Below are positions 57,465 through 64,000 of a stretch of DNA of 64,000 nt, piece by piece. Every line of letters starts with the position of its first letter. Within the stretch, counting starts at the first letter, position 1. The position numbers were made by a program, and so were the translations under genes. The stretch is from Lathyrus oleraceus (taxonomy: Eukaryota > Streptophyta > Magnoliopsida > Fabales > Fabaceae), in the NCBI RefSeq assembly GCF_024323335.1, contig NC_066581.1, positions 441,279,816-441,343,815 of the forward strand, given 5' to 3'. Under the pieces are notes generated by a model. It searched no databases. It saw only the letters and a list, made by a program, of their open reading frames with translations, and was not told the DNA's origin.

Positions 57465-59625
57465 AAAAAAGAAAAAGAACAGCTCGCTAAGTTGAAAACT
57501 CGAAAAGGGCGGCTTAGGAAAAAATGAGCGTCTCGGTGGATTGAAAACCCGAAAGGGCGATCCAGGAAAAAATTAGAGACATAAAATAGAAAGAATTTCT
57601 CGATAAGTTGAGTACCCCATGTTTGGGAAACTTATGCAAAAATTAGGGACTATGGCAAGTAACTGCATTCTGCAGATCTTCAAGGTTTTGAAAACTTATT
57701 TGAGCATAAGGGATAACATCAGTTCATCTCCAGCAGTAGTCAAGAGCACAGTGGATATCAAGAGTTGGTAGAAGAATTAAGGATCATTTGTATTCAATGT
57801 AACCCTTTTCCATGTAAATTACCATTTTCAACTTTGTAAAATCTATGGAGTCTTGTCATTTGCAGACTACCATCCTATTAAATAAAGTTGAGACTTTATC
57901 CAAATTGTTTCTACTCTTATTTTACTTCAGCCAATAGTTTTAAATTTTATTATGATCATTTTAAAATTAAACTTTTAAATCAAAATCAATTTTCTTTAAT
58001 ATATAAAAGCAAGAACTTTTCCAAAACAAGTAAAAAGAATATCAACAGCATTTCGGTAAAAAGAAAATCCTTAAGTGCGAAGCATATGAGGTTCCCCAAG
58101 CAGTTAACTCTTCGGGTATCCCTAGACGTTTGTGTGGCTTAAGTTCCTCGGCGGAGTGTTCGATCCCTAGTGGAGCTTCTTTCTTTATCCCCAACTGAGT
58201 TGGTTGCACCGTGTCTCCAACAGAGTTTCGGCCTTCCTAGTGGAGCTCGTATTTCCTCAGCAGGTGGATCGTCATCAAGAGGTGTTTTGATCTTCCCCAG
58301 TAGATCGCTTTGGTGTCCCCACCAATCGTCTATCTTTGCTCCCCAGTCAGAGTTTCTTCATGGTGTCTGAGCAGTTTATGATTTCTTCCCTAGTAGGGTT
58401 GTCTCCATTTTTATGGTGTTGACCTAAAATTCACTACAAATTTGGATGTTCTATCCTCAACAGATCTCCTTCGTCTTTCCCCAGCCAGGGTTGAGTCTTT
58501 TGGGATGTTGATCTCTCTGTTCTCCAATAGTTTGTCTCCATGTTTTATGGATTGACTGAGGGTTGTACCAGTAGTTCAATTTATTTGCAACACCTATGTA
58601 TCCTTTGTGATCGTTTTGTCAGCATAATCACCATATATACATATACATATACATATACGTTCATATAATTTCATAATTGCATATTCATATATCTGATTAA
58701 ATTGTTGGTTTGAGATTCTCATTCCCTGTATGGCGGTACGTTACTCCCATACAAATCTGGTGTCTGTCCTCCTTCAACCGTAGAGTGTCAGCCCCTTAAG
58801 CAGAAAGACTTTAACCTTTCTCCATTTCCCCACTGAGTTTGTTTCCTCGTGGATGATTGTTATTTTAGTTTCCTCCCCAGCAAACTTTCTGGATGGAATT
58901 ACTCCCCTTGAGTTATGTCCTCAATGGGTTGAGGCTTGATTGACCGTTTTCTTTCTGGCTCTTACCTATATAGATATCTTGGTCCCCTAAGAGTTTGTTA
59001 CCCAGTAACTGGTAATATCCTTCTTAGTTGGTAGTTTATTACTTCTTACCCAATACCTGGCAAAATTACCCTTTTTCTCCTCAGTAGGATCCCTAGTGGA
59101 TCTATTCCTCGAAAAGTATATCCTTGATATGTTCATCCTAACCGGTGACGGATATCTTTTCTTCCCCAGTGGAGTCTATCCTTGATATGTTCACTTTAAC
59201 CAGTGACGGATATTCTCATCTTCGGTATTCTACCAAGTAGAAAGGTAGTTGTAATCCTTATTTTGTTCCTCAAAGAGTTAATCCTTGATATATTAATCTT
59301 AGTCGATGACGGGTTTTCTTCTCCTTGTTGGTTTTCTACCCAGTAACCGGTAGTTGTAAACCTTATTGTTCCCCTTGAGCGGAGTCAATCCTTGATATGT
59401 TCACTTTAACTAGTGACAAATTTTCTCTTCTTTGGTATTCTATCCAGTAACTAATAGATGTAATCCTTATTTTTCCTCTCCTTTCAGAGTCTATCCTTGA
59501 TATGTTCACTTTAACCTGTGACGAATTTTTCTTTGATTGGTCAGCGGAACCACCGTCCGCTGACCGGGCAAGGCCATTCTTACCTAGTAACCGGTAATGA
59601 ATTTTCTTTCCTGGCGGTTCCCAGC
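57465..59625 (+). other. Ogre C 3' non-coding region (cut by LTR D)
   Basis: Begins with the mini-hairpin repeats (one degenerate near 57499-57511, one intact CCC-GAAA-GGG at 57548-57557). Next comes a field of TCCCCAGTNGAGT motifs (58153, 58182, 58294, 58340, 58477, 58826, 59163) and CCCAGTAACCGGTA motifs (58999, 59338, 59587), and repeated ATCCTTGATATGTTCACTTT units (59108-59520). It includes an ATATAC microsatellite (58634-58660) and the stem-loop 59539-59565. D interrupts it at 59625 (flank CCAGC). Confidence 0.8.
59539..59565 (+). other. Stem-loop GGTCAGCGGA/TCCGCTGACC, second copy
   Basis: Identical to 51987-52013: 10-bp perfect arms around ACCACCG, at the end of the region shared with 50843-52018. 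Confidence 0.85.
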
Positions 59626-60901
59626 TGTAGCGGTGTATTCGTCGCTATATGATCTATCGATTAAACCATAAGCTAAGAGATACATTGAAATTTCGAGTCG
59701 CCACCGCACTTTTATTTATCCAAAGGACTGGCTAAAAAGCGAACAAAAGCCTAAGAAGTTTTACACGTAGAAAACTAATAAAAAGATCAGAGATTCTGGG
59801 TAAGGGGTAAATTACGCAATGGGAAGGTGTTAGGCACCCACTACGTCCTAGGTACTCCTAGGGAGCCCTTTTCACACTTGTTGTAAAAGATTGTTATTTG
59901 TTATGACATAAACATTGTGCAAACATGATTGGGATGATGAGAAAAGAATGTACAATTTTATTATTGGGTTTGAACGGATGAACCCGCTGCCTACGTACCT
60001 TCCATCAAAGGTAAGGATCAAAACGCCGTAGTTCGGCTAAAAGATTTCCAAAAGTGAGTTAGGTTCAATTTTAAACACAAACCCTAAGGTCTTACGTTAT
60101 CCACGGGAGAAAACTCAACCTTATACAAACAACAATGTCCACCATGTGAGAACAGCTTCAACTTGCCAGGGAGGGGTTAACCCTATAATAGGCAAGGAAG
60201 ACTTACAATTCAATCACTAAAGACAGAAGGTGAGATTAACATCAACCACTAAGATAAATCAAACCTATAGCTCATGTATGAAAGCATTTAACAATGGACA
60301 AAGCCAAAACAAGTGAATGAGTGAAGTTACTGATTATGATTATGAAAATGGAGTCAAAGTATGATTAAGATTGATTCAAAGAAGTATTATGAAATGGGGT
60401 TTGAAAAAAGTCAAGGACTTGAGTCCAGGTTTTTAGTTAGAAAAGCATGAAGATGTTTGCACAATATCTATGTCAAGTTTGATATCAGAGTGTGAAAAGG
60501 TTTAGGACATAATGAATGATGAATGGATGAAGGATGGGATTGTAAAACTTCTTAGAAGGTTCACTTCTTGAAATCATATAGCAGATGATTCAAGTGTGTC
60601 CTTTGGAATAGCAATGGATAATAATAAACAAACAAAGCAAAGAAAGGCGGATACCGGATGCCAATCAATGGTCTTATACCAATCTCCTAAAACAAAACGG
60701 GATATCAGAGGCCACTCAATGGTCTTATACTAATCTCCTCAGAAGAAAACAAAAATGAAACATGGAAATCAACTGCCAATCTATCTGGACTTAGGTTAAC
60801 TCCACAGTATGGTCCTAGGAAATCCAATGCCATATTACAGGGACTTACAATGGATCCTCACATACAAGAACAAAAGCAACAATATGATCACAGGAATGCA
60901 A

Positions 60902-61440
60902 ATGCCAACTTACAGGGACTTATAATTGCAACCTCACATACAAACAGATAAAACAAACTATGATCACAGGAAAGCAGGTGCCAACTTACAGGGACTTATA
61001 ACTGCAACCTCACATACAAATCAAACAGATCAAATTATGGTCATAGGACAACAGATGCCAACTTACAGGGACTTATAACTGTATCCTCACATACAAATCA
61101 AACAGATCAAATTATGGTCATAGGACAACAGATGCCAACTTACAGGGACTTATAACTGCAACCTCACATACAAATCAAACAGATCAAATTATGGTCATAG
61201 GACAACAAATGCCAACTTACAGGGACTTATAACTGTATCCTCACATACAAATCAAACAGATCAAATTATGGTCATAGGACAACAGATGCCAACTTACAGG
61301 GACTTATAACTGTATCCTCACATACAAATCAAACAGATCAAATTATGGTCATAGGACAACAGATGCCAACTTACAGGGACTTATAACTGTATCCTCACAT
61401 ACAAACAGAGCAATGACAGAAGATAGGAGTGACCAATGAG
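60902..61440 (-). repeat. 77-bp minisatellite in LTR D (7 units)
   Basis: Unit starts (ATGCCAACTTACAGGGACTT) at 60902, 60978, 61055, 61132, 61209, 61286 and 61363, so the period is 76-77 bp. The last units are almost identical. LTR A has three such units with irregular spacing. Confidence 0.92.
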
Positions 61441-63116
61441 GTCTTACACTCTATCCTTCCATATCATAGGAGCAAATGCCAAAGCAATGGACTTACAATT
61501 GTCCTCAATGGGCAAACAACAAATGATGGCATCACAAAAGCAAGTGAGATGATCATGCATTAATGGCAATTGATGATGATGAATGCATAACATACAAGCA
61601 AGCAAGTGCATATGAAGCAATCAGTCAATCAATGAATATCAAACAGCACACTCTATAGCCAAACAAGGAGGCTCATACAAGAGGGTTTGACTATGAAAGT
61701 CCACTGTAACAGGTAAATGTCGCTCTTAACCTTGCCATTGAGAGGCTAAGGTGAAGCAGATGAAAGGAGATGAGGGGTGTGCCTCATTGCTTCTATCCCT
61801 AATCAGGGAGAGCATACAAGAAAGTGGGGGAGTTCAGAAAGATGGAACTCTTTCCCCATTATTGACTCAATTGATCTTGGGTTTTTATCTCGATGCTACA
61901 ACCATGTAATGGGAGCAAGGAGAGGACTCACTGAATAGTAGGGGATAGATTGCTTATCCCTTTGATCTACCAATTGCCTTACTTGAAGGACTTTTCCTGC
62001 TTGGGACAATTTTAAACACACACAGGCATTGCCTCTTAAGGAGGACTTCAGACAGTTTGCCCGGTCAAATAACAGACCGGGTCTCCAGACTACATGAAGA
62101 AGAAGTAATTATACCTCAAAAGCAAATGCTAAATAGCAAAGCAAGCAAGTTCAAAGAACTTAAGCAACTAAAGTACCTGAAAAAGTCAAACCAATTAGTA
62201 AACAGTTCAACAGTTTAAAACAAAGGGAAATGAAACAACAGTCAATAATAAACAGAGGTGCCAAGGCACAAAGCCAAACTCATATGAGTCACACCTACAA
62301 AACAAAGGTTAGTACATGATATTTACAATCCAACTCAATCAAATTTGAATGATCTTTGAGGCATTGGTGCTTAACCTGAAACAATAGCTCAATTGTAAGC
62401 TCAAAAGACCACTAGGACTAGCCTAGGGTCAAAGATGAAAGAAAAAGTCAAAACAACAAAGAAAAGTCAACCCAATTCATGTTCAAACATTTAAGAAGCT
62501 ATCCCAATTGGATTCATAATCAAATCATGCATCATTGTCATTTCATACACAAAACAATGCAAAGCATGGCAAAGGAAGCATACAAAAGGTCAACAGCAAG
62601 ACCTCATTCAAAAGTCAACCCAAACAATCTCAAAAATTATCAAATAAATCACATTCAATCCTAACATCTAGCATGGCAAGCATGTCAAATTTCATGGCAT
62701 TTGGATGAGAGGAAGGCAGTCAATTAAAATCAAGAAGTCAAACCAAATTCAAGCATGCACAATGAAGGTCAACAAACATGGGTCAACTTCAAAAAATCAT
62801 ATCAAATTGAAAACAGATGAGAAATGAATGAGATTAACACCAATGCAAAGCTCAAGATGTCTAGTATGCACATATGAAATTTCATGATCATACAGTATGG
62901 TATGAGAATTTCACAAAGGATTTGGAAACATGTATCACATAAAGTCAACCATTGACTAGGCAGGGAAGAAAATTCTCAAACAAATTGGAAACAGCATGAT
63001 TAAATCCAAGAAAAATCACACACAAACTAGACATGTAAGAGATCATTCATGCAGAATTTCAAGTTGTTTGGAGGCCAGGAGACATGTGAACAAAAATCAT
63101 ACATTTGCATATCATT

Positions 63117-63139
63117 GGTGTGACACAAATTGTCACACC
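63117..63139 (-). other. Stem-loop GGTGTGACA/TGTCACACC in LTR D
   Basis: Perfect 9-bp arms, loop CAAAT, same as in LTR A. Confidence 0.8.
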
Positions 63140-63569
63140 CTACTTCCAAAATTCACAACTAGCAAACCACAAATGATAAATGCACAATCTTTACATCAAA
63201 ACAAAGATAAATGAGTCTAGTTTCACCACAAAAAATCTCAGGGGCATTGGATACATTCTCATCATTTCACAAAGGTTTTGGCCAAAGGTATCAATTAGGC
63301 ATACATGACAAGAAACTTCATGCAATTTAAAATCCAGCCAACCAAAAATTAATTAAAAATCATAATTAAATACTAGACATTCTTGTGAACATTATGCAAA
63401 AAATTTCAGGATTTTTGGATGAATAATGAAGGAGGAATGAATTTTAGAAGATGAGTGAATAATTGAAGCAAACATGAACACATAACATGGAGTAATGAGT
63501 CAAAGTGGTCAGCGCATGGCATTTTGGTAATTCCTGCAGTCACTTATCTAAACACTGCGTTTTGGCTCA

Positions 63570-63586
63570 CACAACGAAATGTTGTG
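63570..63586 (-). other. Covarying stem-loop in LTR D
   Basis: Arms CACAAC and GTTGTG around GAAAT. Sequence on both sides (GCGTTTTGG before, ATTGG after) aligns with LTR A, where the arms are GGGAAC and GTTCCC. It lies 431 bp from the GGTGTGACA hairpin. Confidence 0.72.
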
Positions 63587-64000
63587 ATTGGCCAGTTCCC
63601 AATGGAACAGTACACGGGCCAATGAGCATCAAATTCTGGGTTTATGAAACCCTAGGGTTTAACAGCAGCAATGTTCATGGTATCACCAACATCAAAACAA
63701 CATTCGACCAGCATGGCAAACAGCAAGGTATTAACAATGTTCATGCAACATCACACAAACAAAACTCAAACACGACTCATGGAAAATTCTGGGCAGCGTT
63801 CTAAGGTTTAAACACAACAGCATACATTCATCATCATCATGCATTCGAAAATTTCATATGCCCAGAAATCAAAATCAAGTATACCAATAGCATCATTAAC
63901 ATTAAGCAACAGGAATATAACATCAACTTTCAGTAAATCAATGCAAGCAAGGCAAATCGAGCAAAAATGCATTTGGACACAAGAAATGAAATCCGGATTT

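Larger units (their letters stand above)
59626..64000 (-). repeat. LTR D, Ogre A-type, minus strand, incomplete
   Basis: Begins TGTAGCGGTGTATTCGTCGC, the complement of the LTR's 3' end, and follows LTR A (7125 to about 11430) closely to the window edge. There is no PBS complement to its left, so it is a 3' LTR or a solo LTR inserted in the 3' region of C. Features: GAGTCGCCA (59693-59701), ACTACG block (59989-60034), a 77-bp minisatellite (60902-61440), the GGTGTGACA hairpin (63117-63139) and the covarying hairpin (63570-63586). About 1.8 kb should remain beyond the edge. Confidence 0.9.

Noticed and set aside
60902..61440. CRISPR-like regularly spaced repeats
   Set aside because: The whole 77-bp unit repeats, with no unique spacers, and the context is a plant retrotransposon LTR.

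Overview
The window is plant DNA made entirely of nested LTR retrotransposons. I see no host gene, tRNA, rRNA or CRISPR array. Most of it is Ty3/gypsy Ogre/Tat-type elements: LTRs of 4-6 kb, an extra ORF1 before gag, a tRNA-Arg-type primer binding site (PBS), an intron between protease and reverse transcriptase, dual RNase H, and a long non-coding 3' region before the 3' LTR. Elements of this size and type are typical of legumes, especially tribe Fabeae (Pisum, Vicia, Lathyrus, Lens). That assignment is an inference from element family, not from a host gene.

Layout. 1-13244: Ogre A, minus strand, young-looking, with open pol exon 2 (entering from the left edge), intron, gag-pro, ORF1, PBS and a complete 6.1-kb 5' LTR. 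13245-38113: Ogre B, plus strand, all domains present but broken by stops and frameshifts. A sits in B's 5' LTR, and a 4.8-kb solo LTR (30531-35311, TSD ACAGG) sits in B's 3' LTR. 38114-38658 and 57305-59625: pieces of an older plus-strand Ogre C (integrase and 3' region), the host of B, of copia F and of D. 38659-57304: a Ty1/copia element F whose 5' LTR is interrupted by minus-strand Ogre E (39613 to about 50842). E keeps its 3' LTR, 3' region and half an integrase. Between E and the copia coding region lies a rearranged stretch (50843-53173). 59626-64000: minus-strand LTR D of the same family as A, running off the right edge.

Relative order of insertion: C is oldest; B, F and D inserted into C; then A and the solo-LTR element into B, and E into F. 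Uninterrupted copies of two insertion sites are present in the window (35467 for A, 56861-56870 for E), which supports this order.

The most interesting signals are non-coding. (1) Stem-loops occur at matching positions in four LTRs, including a hairpin whose stem differs by three compensatory base pairs between A and D around the same loop. (2) The 3' regions of B, C and E carry dozens of degenerate copies of the tRNA-Arg 3'-end sequence, that is, the complement of the elements' own PBS. (3) Paired CCC-GAAA-GGG mini-hairpins directly follow the pol stop. (4) The leader upstream of ORF1 carries long-range inverted repeats.
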